Shown here one piece after another: positions 35,343 to 43,702 of a stretch of DNA of 44,799 nucleotides (position 1 is the stretch's first letter; each line of letters begins with the position of its first letter). Made by a program: the position numbers and the translations under genes. The notes below the pieces were generated by a model. It was not told where the DNA came from. It saw nothing but the letters and a program-made list of their open reading frames with translations, and did not search any database. This stretch comes from Hyphomicrobiales bacterium. GTDB taxonomy: Bacteria > Pseudomonadota > Alphaproteobacteria > Rhizobiales > Devosiaceae. The DNA lies in the NCBI GenBank assembly GCA_004144345.1, contig SEEL01000026.1, positions 1-44,799 of the forward strand. Direction: 5' to 3'.

Positions 35343-37316
35343 ATGTCGAAATGGGGGCCGATGCCGGCCGATTTGCAGGCAGCGCGCCGTGTCGTGGTCT
35401 CGCGCAACGTCATGATCCCGATGCGCGACGGCAAGCGTCTCGCCACCGACATCTATCGGCCCGCGCTGGAGAACGGTGAACCCTCGCCCGGCCCGTTCCC
35501 CATCATCCTCACCCGCACCTCCTACGACAAATCCAACCCGGCCATGCAGGTCGAGCCGGTGGGCAATTTCTTTGCCGCCCATGGCTATGCCGTCGCCATC
35601 CAGGATCTGCGCGGCCGCGGTGAATCCGAAGACGTCGGCAACTACCACCACGTTGCCAATCCCGAAGAAGGCAATGATGGCTACGACACCGTCGAATGGC
35701 TCGCCGCCCAGCCGTGGAGCAATGGCCGCGTCGGCATGGTCGGCACCTCGCACAGCGCCGTGTGCACCAATGCCGCCGCGCTGAAGAACCCGCCGCACCT
35801 CGCGGCCGCCTGGGTCGATTCCGCGCCCACCAGCGGCCTCGATTGGCAATGCCGCCGCGGTGGCGCCATGGCCATGCAGATGTTCCCGGCGCTCTTCGTC
35901 CATGCCCATGATGCACCCGAAATCCGCAACGACCCGGAGGCGATGGCGCGCATTGAGTGGGGTGGCCTCCATGTCCGCGACCAGTTGCTGGGGATGCCCT
36001 TCAAGCCGGGCGAGACGGCGCTCGCGGCCGTGCCCAATCTCGAACGCATCCTCTTCCACTACTATTACGACGGCACCCACAACGAGTTCTGGGCGATGGA
36101 AACGCTCGAGAACAAGACGCGCTGGGACCAGTTCGCCGATGTGCCCTGCGTCTTCTCCACCGGCTGGTACGACCTCTTCACCGAGGAAGCGACGCAGGAA
36201 TTCGCCGAGCTGTCGCGCCGCAAGAAGTCGCCGATGAAGCTCGTCGTTGGTCCCTGGAACCACACCGCCATGCGCGGCGGTGGCAGCGTGGTGGGCGAGG
36301 TCGATTTCGGTGCCGATGCCGCCTGGGGCTATGCCCGCTACAATACCGAGCGCCTGCGCTGGTTCGATCACTGGCTCAAGGGCGTCGACAATGGCGCGGA
36401 GAATGACCCGCCCGTCCGCATGTTCACCATGGGCGGCGGCGATGGCGCCTTGATCGCGCCGAAAGCGAGCGGCGCTGGCGTCTTTGGCACCGGCATCGCC
36501 GCCAAGGGCTATCTCAATCATGGCGGCCGCTGGCGCAATGAGCAGCAATGGCCGCTGCCCGAAGCCATGCCGACGCCGTTCTATCTGCGCGAAGGAAATC
36601 GCCTCTCGACCGAGGCGCCCACCGAGGCGGGCGCCGCCAGCTGGGTGCACGATCCCGACCATCCCGTGCCGACGCTCGGCGCCAGCGTCGCGCCTTTCCT
36701 CGAATTCCTGCCCATGCCCAAGGGCATCTCGCCGGATTATCTGTCCACCCGCGGCCGCATGACCACCTTCACCTATGATGGTCCGATGCATCAGCGCGAA
36801 CGGCCCGACATCTTCGGCTCGGCCGAGCCTTTCCCGCTGCTCAGCGAACGCGACGACGTCGTGGTGTTCGAGACCCAGCCGCTCGCCAATGCGGTCGAAG
36901 TCACCGGCCAGGTGCGCGTGAAACTCTGGGTCAGTTCCGACGCGCTCGATACCGATTTCACGGCGCGCCTGATCGACGTCTATCCCGCGAGTGATGACAA
37001 GCCCGAGGGCTATCACATGAACATCATCGACTCGATCCTGCGGGCCCGCTTCCGCGATGGCTTCGAGGCCGAACGGCTGATGGAGCCGAGGAAAATCTAC
37101 CCCATCACCATCGTCCTGCCGCCCACCTCGAACCTCTTCGCCAGCGGCCACCGCATCCGGCTCGACATCGCCTCGGCCAACTTCCCGCAATTCGACGTCA
37201 ACCCGAACACTGGCGAGCCGCTCGGCCGCCACACCCGCACAATTCGGGCCACCAACACGGTGCATTTCGACGCCGCGCATCCCTCGCACATCCTGCTGCC
37301 GGTGATGCCCGCGTGA
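35343..37316 (+). CDS. CocE/NonD-family hydrolase (X-Pro dipeptidyl-peptidase S15-like)
   Basis: A 657-residue alpha/beta hydrolase. Seen: N-terminal MIPMRDGKRLATDIYRP, PIILTRTSYDK, IQDLRGRGES, the nucleophile block VGMVGTSHSAV (consensus GxSYxG; here the last Gly is Ser), the acid in TGWYDLFTEE and the His in GPWNHTAM; then a C-terminal jelly-roll domain (~440-640; VEVTGQVRVKLWVSSDALDTDFTARL). No signal peptide, so cytoplasmic. The family includes cocaine esterase, glutaryl acylases and Xaa-Pro dipeptidyl peptidases, so an ester or amide is the likely substrate. It lies in the hyu operon; its stop overlaps the -35 of the next gene. Confidence 0.88.
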   Translation: MSKWGPMPADLQAARRVVVSRNVMIPMRDGKRLATDIYRPALENGEPSPGPFPIILTRTSYDKSNPAMQVEPVGNFFAAHGYAVAIQDLRGRGESEDVGNYHHVANPEEGNDGYDTVEWLAAQPWSNGRVGMVGTSHSAVCTNAAALKNPPHLAAAWVDSAPTSGLDWQCRRGGAMAMQMFPALFVHAHDAPEIRNDPEAMARIEWGGLHVRDQLLGMPFKPGETALAAVPNLERILFHYYYDGTHNEFWAMETLENKTRWDQFADVPCVFSTGWYDLFTEEATQEFAELSRRKKSPMKLVVGPWNHTAMRGGGSVVGEVDFGADAAWGYARYNTERLRWFDHWLKGVDNGAENDPPVRMFTMGGGDGALIAPKASGAGVFGTGIAAKGYLNHGGRWRNEQQWPLPEAMPTPFYLREGNRLSTEAPTEAGAASWVHDPDHPVPTLGASVAPFLEFLPMPKGISPDYLSTRGRMTTFTYDGPMHQRERPDIFGSAEPFPLLSERDDVVVFETQPLANAVEVTGQVRVKLWVSSDALDTDFTARLIDVYPASDDKPEGYHMNIIDSILRARFRDGFEAERLMEPRKIYPITIVLPPTSNLFASGHRIRLDIASANFPQFDVNPNTGEPLGRHTRTIRATNTVHFDAAHPSHILLPVMPA

Positions 37317-37351
37317 CAGGCAAAATGGCGGCGCTATAGTTCGCCGCCATG
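37313..37351 (+). promoter_or_regulatory. Possible leaderless promoter of the winged-helix gene, within a 9-bp dyad
   Basis: GTGACA (37313-37318), 16-nt spacer, TATAGT (37335-37340). A start about 7-9 bases later falls on the ATG at 37349, and there is no SD. The -10 sits in the loop of a perfect inverted repeat ATGGCGGCG/CGCCGCCAT (37325-37333 and 37342-37350) whose right arm reaches into the start codon. The -35 overlaps the stop of the CocE gene. Confidence 0.5.
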
Positions 37352-37834
37352 AGCACCTCCGACGAATCCAGCCGCCTCAGCGACCTCGAATTTGCGATGA
37401 TCGTGGCGATCAACGGCTTCCATAGCTGGGTATCGCATTGCGCCGAGGCGGCGGGCGGCCGCGGCATGGGCCCGCTCGATGTGCTGGTGCTGCACGCCAT
37501 CAACCAGCGCGCCCGCAACAAGCGCCTCGCCGATATCTGCCTCGTCCTCAATGTCGAGGACACGCACACCGTCGCCTATTCGCTCAAGAAGCTCGAAGAA
37601 TACGGCTACGCCACTCACCGCCAGGATGGCCGCGACCGCATCTACCAGGCCTCGCCCGACGGCGATGCCTTCTGCGCCCGCTATGTCGAAATCCGCGAAT
37701 CCAATCTGGTCGAAAGCCTCAAGACCGACGAGCTCGATTTCGTAAGGCTCGACGAGGCCACCAAAACCCTCAACCGCATGACCCGCTACTACACCCACGC
37801 CAGCCGCACCGCGACCGTCACCAAGCGCAAGTAG
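37349..37834 (+). CDS. Winged-helix (MarR-like) transcriptional regulator
   Basis: A 161-residue regulator. Seen: an N-terminal helical region (SDLEFAMIVAINGFHSWVSHC), a winged helix-turn-helix (~45-105; LHAINQRARNKRLADICLVLNVEDTHTVAYSLKKLEEYGYATHRQDGRDRIYQASPDG) and a C-terminal helix typical of MarR-like dimers. Genes of this kind often accompany HyuAB-type operons. It follows the CocE gene by 32 bp and may have its own leaderless promoter, inside a dyad that could be its own operator. Likely a repressor of the hyu operon (inference). Ligand unknown. Confidence 0.85.
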   Translation: MSTSDESSRLSDLEFAMIVAINGFHSWVSHCAEAAGGRGMGPLDVLVLHAINQRARNKRLADICLVLNVEDTHTVAYSLKKLEEYGYATHRQDGRDRIYQASPDGDAFCARYVEIRESNLVESLKTDELDFVRLDEATKTLNRMTRYYTHASRTATVTKRK

Positions 37835-37850
37835 GTCACGGGCCAGCAGT

Positions 37851-38170
37851 CAGCACGGATACCCTCTCCCGCTTGCGGGAGAGGGGGGACCACGAAGTGG
37901 TGGGAGAGGGGTGCACCTGCCCCGACGGCCGGGAAGGCCTGCGGCACCTTGAGTGGAGTTGGCTCCTCCCCCGTGCAACGGGGGAGGGGGACCGGCGAAG
38001 CCGGTGGAGGGGGCGGTCGCGACCTCGGTGCCAGCCCCACAATGTTCCGAGTAGAAGCGCCGGCCCCGCAGTCAGGACTCCTCTCCCGCTTGCGGGGGAG
38101 GGGGACCACGCTTCGCGTGGTGGAGGGGGGAGCACCTTGAGTGGAGCCCTATCCACCGAGGGGTGGAGGG
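37851..38170. repeat. Cluster of composite palindromic extragenic repeats
   Basis: This 370-bp gap has no gene and holds about three and a half copies of one element. Each copy has a C-tract/G-tract hairpin followed by a second hairpin and a GGAGGGG tail. Copy A: CCCTCTCCCGC-TT-GCGGGAGAGGG (37862-37885), then ACCAC-GAA-GTGGT (37889-37901). Copy B: CCTCCCCCGT-GCA-ACGGGGGAGG (37965-37987), then ACCGGC-GAA-GCCGGT (37991-38005). Copy C: CTCTCCCGC-TT-GCGGGGGAG (38081-38100), then ACCACGC-TTC-GCGTGGT (38105-38121). A fragment with CCACC/GGTGG lies at 38151-38170. GCACCTTGAGTGGAG occurs twice (37945 and 38133). Resembles REP/BIME-type elements. Confidence 0.8.
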
Positions 38171-38204
38171 GGGAGCACCCGACTCGATGCTCCCAGCCTC
38201 GTTC

Positions 38205-39113
38205 TTACCGCTCGCTCCGATGCCGCGGATCAATGATATCCCGCAGCCCGTCGCCCATCAGGTTCAACCCCAGCACGGCGACCGCGATCACCAGCCCCGG
38301 GAACACCGCCACCCACCAGGCTTCCTGGATATAGGTGCGGCCATCGGCGATGATATTGCCCAGCGACGGGGCCGGCGGCGGCGGGCCGACACCGAGGAAG
38401 CTCATGATCGCCTCGGCAATGATCGACACCGCGAACACGAACGTCATCTGCACGATCAGCGGCGACAGCGCATTGCCCAGGATATAGCGGAAGATGATCC
38501 GCGCATGGCCGGCGCCAACGGCTTTGGCGGCCTCGACATATTGCATGCCCTGCACCACCAGCACCGCGGCGCGCACCACGCGCGCCGTGCGCGGCGTATA
38601 GGTCACCGTCAGCGCGATGATCACCGTCATCTCCGACGGGCCCAGCGCCGACGCCAGCGCAATCGCCAGCAGCACGCCGGGGAAGGCCATCAGCCCGTCG
38701 AGCATCCGCATCAGCAGCCCGTCGAGCCATTTCACATAGCTCGCCGCCGTGCCGAGGATGGTGCCGAAGATGCCGGTGAGCACCGCCACCACGAGGCCGA
38801 TCATCAGCGACACGCGCAACCCGTAGATCACGCGGCTCAGAATATCGCGGCCGAAGCCGTCGGTGCCGAACCAGAACGTCGACGACGGCCCCATCAGCAC
38901 GTCGCGGTAATTGTTCTTGTTCGGATCGTACGGCGCGAGCCATGGCGCAAATGCCGCAATCAGCGCCAGCACCAGAATGATCGTCGCGCCGATCGTGAAC
39001 GATGGATGCAACGCCAGTTCGCGCGCGAATTTGAGCGTCCGCCGGCGGCGGGCGCTGGCCATTTCGCTGCGCAGCGATTTGCCCGCATCGATGTCGAGTG
39101 CTTCAGCGCTCAT
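38205..39113 (-). CDS. dppC: Dipeptide/oligopeptide ABC importer permease (DppC type)
   Basis: A 302-residue permease. Seen: a cytoplasmic N-terminus, first transmembrane helix (TIGATIILVLALIAAFAPWLAPY), the DppC-typical GTDGFGRDILSRVIYGLRVSL and coupling loop VEAAKAVGAGHARIIFRYIL, and further helices to NLMGDGLRDIIDPR. ATG 39113 overlaps the end of the DppB gene by 11 bases; the frame further upstream only mirrors that gene. The symbol denotes subfamily; substrate is not proven. Confidence 0.9.
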   Translation of the reverse strand: MSAEALDIDAGKSLRSEMASARRRRTLKFARELALHPSFTIGATIILVLALIAAFAPWLAPYDPNKNNYRDVLMGPSSTFWFGTDGFGRDILSRVIYGLRVSLMIGLVVAVLTGIFGTILGTAASYVKWLDGLLMRMLDGLMAFPGVLLAIALASALGPSEMTVIIALTVTYTPRTARVVRAAVLVVQGMQYVEAAKAVGAGHARIIFRYILGNALSPLIVQMTFVFAVSIIAEAIMSFLGVGPPPPAPSLGNIIADGRTYIQEAWWVAVFPGLVIAVAVLGLNLMGDGLRDIIDPRHRSER

Positions 39114-40050
39114 CACGAACCCTCGGGTCGAGCCAGCCATAGAGCATGTCGACGACAATATTGACGAAAACGAAGATCGAGGCGGTCACCAGAAGCCCGC
39201 CCTGGATCACGGGGAAGTCGCGCCGCTGGATCGAGCCGACGATCAGTCGGCCGACGCCCGGCAGCGAGAACACGGTCTCGATCACCACCGCGCCCGAGAG
39301 CAGCACGCCGGCGGTCACGCCGACCACGGTGACGATCGGCACCAGCGCATTGCGCAGCGCATGCTTGAAGATCACGGTGCCGCGACGCATGCCCTTGGCG
39401 CGCGCGGTCCGCACGAAATCCTGGTCCAGCACGTCGAGCATCGACGAGCGCGTCATGCGCGCGATCACGCCCATCTGCGTGAAGGCCAGTGTCAGGGCGG
39501 GCAGCGTCATGTAGCGCACCCAGCCGATGAAATCTTCGGTGATCGGCACGAAGCCGCCGGTCGGCAGCCAGCCCAGGGTCACGCCGAACAGGATGATCAG
39601 CACGAGGCCGAACCAGAAATCGGGGATCGACAAGCCGACCAGCGCTGCCACCATCGAGCCCTGGTCGAGCCAGCTATTGTGGCGCACCGCCGCGACGATG
39701 CCGAGCAGCGTGCCCATGATCGTCGCCAGCACCAGCGCGAGGCCCGCGAGCGATAGCGTAACCGGCAGGCGCTCCAGCACCGCGTCCACCACCGAGCGGT
39801 TGAGCAGATAGGAATGGCCGAGGTCCCCGCGCAGCAGATTGCCGTACCAGCTGACGGCGCGCTCGAGCAGCGGCTTGTCGATGCCGAGCTGTTCGCGGAT
39901 CTGCTGGATCTGTTCGGGGGTGGCGTCGGTGCCGCCGATTTCGGCCGACACGTCGCCGGGCACCAGCCACATGATGACAAAGGTCATCAGCGAAACGACG
40001 AAGAGCACTGGAATGGCGCTCAATAACCGCCGGGCGATAAAAACTAGCAT
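39103..40050 (-). CDS. dppB: Dipeptide/oligopeptide ABC importer permease (DppB type)
   Basis: A 315-residue permease. Seen: N-terminal FIARRLLSAIPVLFVVSLMTFVI (first helix), the periplasmic PGDVSAEIG segment, and the coupling loop VRTARAKGMRRGTVIFKHAL, C-terminal LLYGWLDPRVR-like ending. All are standard for DppB/OppB. ATG 40050; it lies 72 bp downstream of the binding protein across a hairpin, and overlaps dppC by 11 bases. Confidence 0.92.
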   Translation of the reverse strand: MLVFIARRLLSAIPVLFVVSLMTFVIMWLVPGDVSAEIGGTDATPEQIQQIREQLGIDKPLLERAVSWYGNLLRGDLGHSYLLNRSVVDAVLERLPVTLSLAGLALVLATIMGTLLGIVAAVRHNSWLDQGSMVAALVGLSIPDFWFGLVLIILFGVTLGWLPTGGFVPITEDFIGWVRYMTLPALTLAFTQMGVIARMTRSSMLDVLDQDFVRTARAKGMRRGTVIFKHALRNALVPIVTVVGVTAGVLLSGAVVIETVFSLPGVGRLIVGSIQRRDFPVIQGGLLVTASIFVFVNIVVDMLYGWLDPRVRDER

Positions 40051-40076
40051 CTCGTCACCCGTCGTCTAGGGGAGAA

Positions 40077-40104
40077 GCCGGCGGAGCGAGAACGCCCCGC
40101 CGGC
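40077..40104 (-). terminator. Intercistronic hairpin between peptide-binding protein and permease
   Basis: On the minus strand: GCCGGCGG-G-GCG, loop TTCT, CGC-T-CCGCCGGC; a 12-bp stem with one mismatch, 18 nt after the binding-protein stop. It occupies the same junction as the hairpins in the three sugar importers. Confidence 0.65.
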
Positions 40105-40122
40105 GATTAGGCTAACAGCAGC

Positions 40123-41700
40123 TTAGTTGGCGCGCCAGACGTCGTAGACGCGCGGGAAGCGGAAGGTCTTGAAGCCTTCGATATTGCCGCGCGAAGCCTG
40201 CATCTGGCCGGTATCGCCCAGCTTGATGACGCCGAAATACTCGTACAGGCGCTTCTGGATCTTGGCGAAGGTCGCCTTGCGGTCTTCCTGCGTCGCGCCC
40301 GAGATCAGCTCGGTGTAGAGCGCTTCGAGCTGGTCGTCCTTGGCCACGAAGTGCGGCCGGGTGCCGGTCAGCGTCGACACGATCGCGGCCGGGCCGAGAT
40401 ACGGTTCGATGCCCATGGTCAGCGTCCAGGCATTCCAGCCCGTGTCCTGCATGCGCAGGTTCAGCACGGTCGGGAAGTCCACCTGGTTGATCACCGCATT
40501 GATGCCGACGGCCTTGAGCTGTTCGGCGATCACGACAGCCGAGCGCCCGTGGAACGGGATCGTGTTGTCGGTGATGATCGTGAACGGCTCATTGTTGTAG
40601 CCGGCTTCAACGAGCAGGGCCTTGGCCTTCTCGGTGTCGTGCTTGTTGTAGTAGTCGGCGGCGCCGATATCGCCCACATCATACGGCGAGCCCGGATAAG
40701 CCCAGCCGCCATTGGGGGCGAACAGGCCTTCCGACGCGATGCCGACGATTTCTTCCATGTTCAGCGCGACCTGCACGGCCTCGCGGAACTTGATGTTGGC
40801 CGTCGGGCCGTCATTGGCGTTGAGGATCAGCGTGCCGAACGCCCATTCCAGGTTTTCGTACAGCTTGATGTTGGCGTCGTTCTGGAGACGGCGGGCCGCC
40901 GGCACCGGGATCTGGTCGAGCAGATCGACTTCACCGGCTTCGAGCGCGGCAACCTGCGCACCCGGCTCCGGCATGATGCGGAAGGTGACCTTGTCGAAAT
41001 AGGCCGTCTTCTTGCCGCCGAACCCGTCCGGGCCCGCATAACGCGTGTCCTGGGTGTAGTCGGCGAACTTCTCCAGCGTCACATGGCTGTCGGGAACGTA
41101 CTCGGTGATCTTGTACGGGCCCGTACCGACGAGGCTGGTCTTGCCGGCTTCGGCGTTGGCGTCTTCTTCCGGAATGATCACGGCCGGCGAACGCGGGTTC
41201 GAGAACGATTCGAGGAAAGTCGGCGTGACGCGCTTCATCTTGAGCGTCACTTCATACTCGCCCGTCGCTTCCACCGTCTCGATCGGCTCGAGGTTCGGCG
41301 TCGCGCCGACCTTGAGATAGCGCTCCAGCGACGCCTTCACGTCGGCGGAGGTCATCACGTCGCCATTGTGGAACTTCACGCCCTGGCGGAGCGTGAACAC
41401 ATAGGTCAGCCCGTCATCCGAGATGGCGACGCCTTCGGCCAGGATCGGCATCGGCACGATCTTCTCGTCGAAGCCGTAGAGCGCCTCATAGACGTTCATG
41501 TTGATGTTGCGCGACGCGCCAGAGGACGTCGCCATGGCGTCGAGGCTGGGCGGATTGGAGCCCTGGGCCACGACCAGTTCGCCACCGGCCACCTGCGCGA
41601 ACGCGCTGCCCGCCGGCATGACCGCGGCCAGCGCAAGCACGCTGGTCATGGTCAATGTGCGTAAGAATGATCTCAGTCTCTTATTACCCAGCATAGTCAT
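40123..41700 (-). CDS. dppA: Dipeptide/oligopeptide ABC importer, periplasmic binding protein (family 5)
   Basis: A 525-residue family-5 solute-binding protein. Seen: signal peptide MTMLGNKRLRSFLRTLTMTS...AFA|Q (~1-35), GGELVVAQGSNPPSLDAMAT, then the family block YEALYGFDEK, VFTLRQGVKFHNGDVMTSADVKASL and FREAVQVALNMEEI. ATG 41700 is supported by GGGGAG five bases upstream; frames further upstream run into the regulatory region. Family members bind peptides but also nickel, opines or glycosides. The neighbouring HyuAB/CocE genes hint at a peptide-like or cyclic-amide ligand (inference). Confidence 0.92.
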   Translation of the reverse strand: MTMLGNKRLRSFLRTLTMTSVLALAAVMPAGSAFAQVAGGELVVAQGSNPPSLDAMATSSGASRNINMNVYEALYGFDEKIVPMPILAEGVAISDDGLTYVFTLRQGVKFHNGDVMTSADVKASLERYLKVGATPNLEPIETVEATGEYEVTLKMKRVTPTFLESFSNPRSPAVIIPEEDANAEAGKTSLVGTGPYKITEYVPDSHVTLEKFADYTQDTRYAGPDGFGGKKTAYFDKVTFRIMPEPGAQVAALEAGEVDLLDQIPVPAARRLQNDANIKLYENLEWAFGTLILNANDGPTANIKFREAVQVALNMEEIVGIASEGLFAPNGGWAYPGSPYDVGDIGAADYYNKHDTEKAKALLVEAGYNNEPFTIITDNTIPFHGRSAVVIAEQLKAVGINAVINQVDFPTVLNLRMQDTGWNAWTLTMGIEPYLGPAAIVSTLTGTRPHFVAKDDQLEALYTELISGATQEDRKATFAKIQKRLYEYFGVIKLGDTGQMQASRGNIEGFKTFRFPRVYDVWRAN

Positions 41701-41796
41701 CAATGCTCCCCGTGAGATAACTTTGGACGATCGGTACGTGCCATCCGGAGGGTATTGCGGGCATTTCGCCTCTTGGCGTATAGCCTGCTCCGCTAT

Positions 41797-41825
41797 GATC
41801 GTATAATCCGATATCGTATACGATC
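41797..41825. promoter_or_regulatory. GntR/FCD operator region with consensus -10
   Basis: GATCGTATA (41797-41805) and TATACGATC (41817-41825) are inverted arms with an 11-base spacer; the right arm is also part of the 12-bp palindrome ATCGTATACGAT (41813-41824). A perfect -10 TATAAT for the GntR gene lies inside (41802-41807), though with no good -35. The ATCGTATAC motif recurs at 42630-42649. Probably the site where the regulator controls itself and divergent dppA. Confidence 0.7.
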
Positions 41826-41861
41826 CTACGACCAGCCTCTTGTCAATTCCATTGAGCCCAC

Positions 41862-42599
41862 ATGCCCGCTGCTGACGGTTCTGCACCAAACGGCCGCCTC
41901 GCCGGCCTTACGCCCCTCGTTGCCAAAAGCCTGGTGAATCAGGTGGTTGACGCCATTGTCGAGGCCGCCGCCAAGGGCGTGTTCCTGCCCGGCGATCGCA
42001 TCGTGGAAGCGGAGCTGGCGCGCTCCCTCAACGTAAGTCGTATTCCGGTACGCGAGGCCCTGCGCCTGCTCGAAAGCCAGGGCGTCGTGGTGTCCGAGCG
42101 CTATCGCGGCATGAGCCTGATGAGCGTCGACATCGACCGGCTGGAAAAGATCCTGAAGGTCCGCCTGGCGCTCGAAATGCTCGCCGGCCACGAAGTCATG
42201 GCGCGGCTCAAGACCGACAAAAAGGCGCTGGCGCCGCTCGAAAAGGTGCTGGCCGAAATGCACAAGGCCGGCAAGGCCGATGACGGTTTCCGCGTCGCCA
42301 GCCTCGATACCGAATTCCATCAGGTGCTGTGCGGCCTGTCCGGGAACGAAGTTCTACTCAAGACCTTCGAGCCGCTGTCGCGCCAGCTCACCATCATCTT
42401 CGGCCTGTCGACCATGAAGAAGGGCGTGCAGAGCATCGTCGAGGAGCATGACGAACTGCTCGAAGTGCTGCGCGCCGGCGATCAGGCCGCCTTCGATTCG
42501 CTGATCCGCGTCCACATCCTCGATTACTCGCGGGCCGTCGATTACGAACATCTGGTCGAGCAGCTGCGCAAGCTCGCCGATCGCCGCAAGACCGGCTGA
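41862..42599 (+). CDS. GntR-family regulator, FadR/FCD type
   Basis: A 245-residue regulator. Seen: a winged helix (~20-85; VVDAIVEAAAKGVFLPGDRIVE, ARSLNVSRIPVREALRLLESQGVV) and an all-helical FCD effector domain (~95-235; RLALEMLAGHEVMARL, LDTEFHQVLCGLSGN, IVEEHDELLEVLRAGD). ATG 41862 has no clear SD. It lies between the two halves of the peptide importer; matching dyads on both sides (41797-41825 and 42630-42649) make it the likely regulator of both. Ligand probably an acid derived from the imported compound (inference). Confidence 0.9.
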   Translation: MPAADGSAPNGRLAGLTPLVAKSLVNQVVDAIVEAAAKGVFLPGDRIVEAELARSLNVSRIPVREALRLLESQGVVVSERYRGMSLMSVDIDRLEKILKVRLALEMLAGHEVMARLKTDKKALAPLEKVLAEMHKAGKADDGFRVASLDTEFHQVLCGLSGNEVLLKTFEPLSRQLTIIFGLSTMKKGVQSIVEEHDELLEVLRAGDQAAFDSLIRVHILDYSRAVDYEHLVEQLRKLADRRKTG

Positions 42600-42629
42600 C
42601 CCCGGCAGGGGCAGCCCCGGCTCTTGCAA

Positions 42630-42649
42630 ATCGTATACTTGTATACGAT
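42630..42649. promoter_or_regulatory. GntR/FCD operator, perfect 20-bp dyad
   Basis: ATCGTATAC-TT-GTATACGAT, nine-base arms around TT, 49 bp upstream of the dppD ATG. It contains -10-like TATACT (42634-42639). It shares ATCGTATAC and its complement with the site upstream of the regulator, so the importer ATPase genes should be under the same control. Confidence 0.75.
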
Positions 42650-42697
42650 CATGGCCGTGCCGGTCGCGGCGTAACTCTGGGAGGCCATCGCCGCTTC

Positions 42698-43702
42698 ATG
42701 ACTTCTGCCGCGCCTATCTCACCCGAAACGCCCTTGCTCGAAGTCGAAAACCTGCGGGTCACCTTCGGCAGCACCACCATTGTGCGCGATGTCAGCTTCT
42801 CGCTGCGTCCCGGTGAAACGCTCGGCATCGTCGGCGAATCGGGCAGCGGCAAGTCGATGACGGCGCTGGCGCTGATGCGCCTGTTGCCGCCCGGCGGCCG
42901 CATCGAGGCCGACAAGCTCAGCCTCCTTGGCGAGGATATCCTCAAGGCCGGCGAAGCGCGGCTCGAAGCCCTGCGCGGCTCGGCCATGGGCATGATCTTC
43001 CAGGAGCCGATGACCGCGCTCAACCCGGTGCTGACGGTTGGCGACCAGCTCATGGAGACGGTTCGCCGCCACACCGGCATCGGTCCGCGCGAAGCCCGCG
43101 AGCGCGCCATCGAGGCGCTGAAGCGGGTCGGTATCCCGTCGCCCGAACAGCGCGTCGACGACTATCCGCATCGCCTCTCCGGCGGCATGCGCCAGCGCGT
43201 CATGATCGCCATGTCGCTCATCTGCCGCCCCAAACTGCTCATCGCCGACGAGCCGACCACCGCGCTCGATGTCACCATCCAGGCGCAGATTCTCGATCTC
43301 ATGCTCGGGCTCCAGCAGGAGTACCGCATGGGCATCATCCTCATCAGCCACGATCTGCGCGTCGTCTCGGCCTTCACCGATCGCGTGCAGATCATGTATC
43401 TGGGCCACGTCATGGAAGATGGCCGCGCCGCCGATGTGTTCGGCACGCCGCGCCATCCCTATACCGAGGCGCTGCTCTCCTCGATTCCGCCCGTCGATCG
43501 CGACGAGGAGCGGCTCCAGGCCATCGAGGGCACCGTGCCCATGGCCTATGCACGCCCGCCCGGCTGCCCGTTCGAGCCGCGCTGCACCTATGCGCAGCCG
43601 CCCTGCCGCGAGGCCATGCCGCCGCTTGTCGATCTCGGCGGCGGCCATCGCGCCGCCTGCATCCGCAATACCAACTACACTTTTGCGGGGGCCGCCGAAT
43701 GA
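42698..43702 (+). CDS. dppD: Dipeptide/oligopeptide ABC importer ATPase (DppD type)
   Basis: A 334-residue ATPase. Seen: Walker A GESGSGKS (46-53), [11 protein letters not shown]-loop, signature [12 protein letters not shown], Walker [15 protein letters not shown], switch His ISHDL, and the C-terminal oligopeptide-ABC extension with cysteines in [19 protein letters not shown] 42698; GGGAGG (42679-42684) is rather far (13 bases), so the start is likely but not certain. It overlaps dppF by ATGA. Confidence 0.92.
   Translation: MTSAAPISPETPLLEVENLRVTFGSTTIVRDVSFSLRPGETLGIVGESGSGKSMTALALMRLLPPGGRIEADKLSLLGEDILKAGEARLEALRGSAMGMIFQEPMTALNPVLTVGDQLMETVRRHTGIGPREARERAIEALKRVGIPSPEQRVDDYPHRLSGGMRQRVMIAMSLICRPKLLIADEPTTALDVTIQAQILDLMLGLQQEYRMGIILISHDLRVVSAFTDRVQIMYLGHVMEDGRAADVFGTPRHPYTEALLSSIPPVDRDEERLQAIEGTVPMAYARPPGCPFEPRCTYAQPPCREAMPPLVDLGGGHRAACIRNTNYTFAGAAE

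Noticed and set aside
37851-38170. CRISPR array
   Set aside because: The repeats are hairpins of uneven length with no regular spacers and no cas genes, so they are extragenic palindromes.
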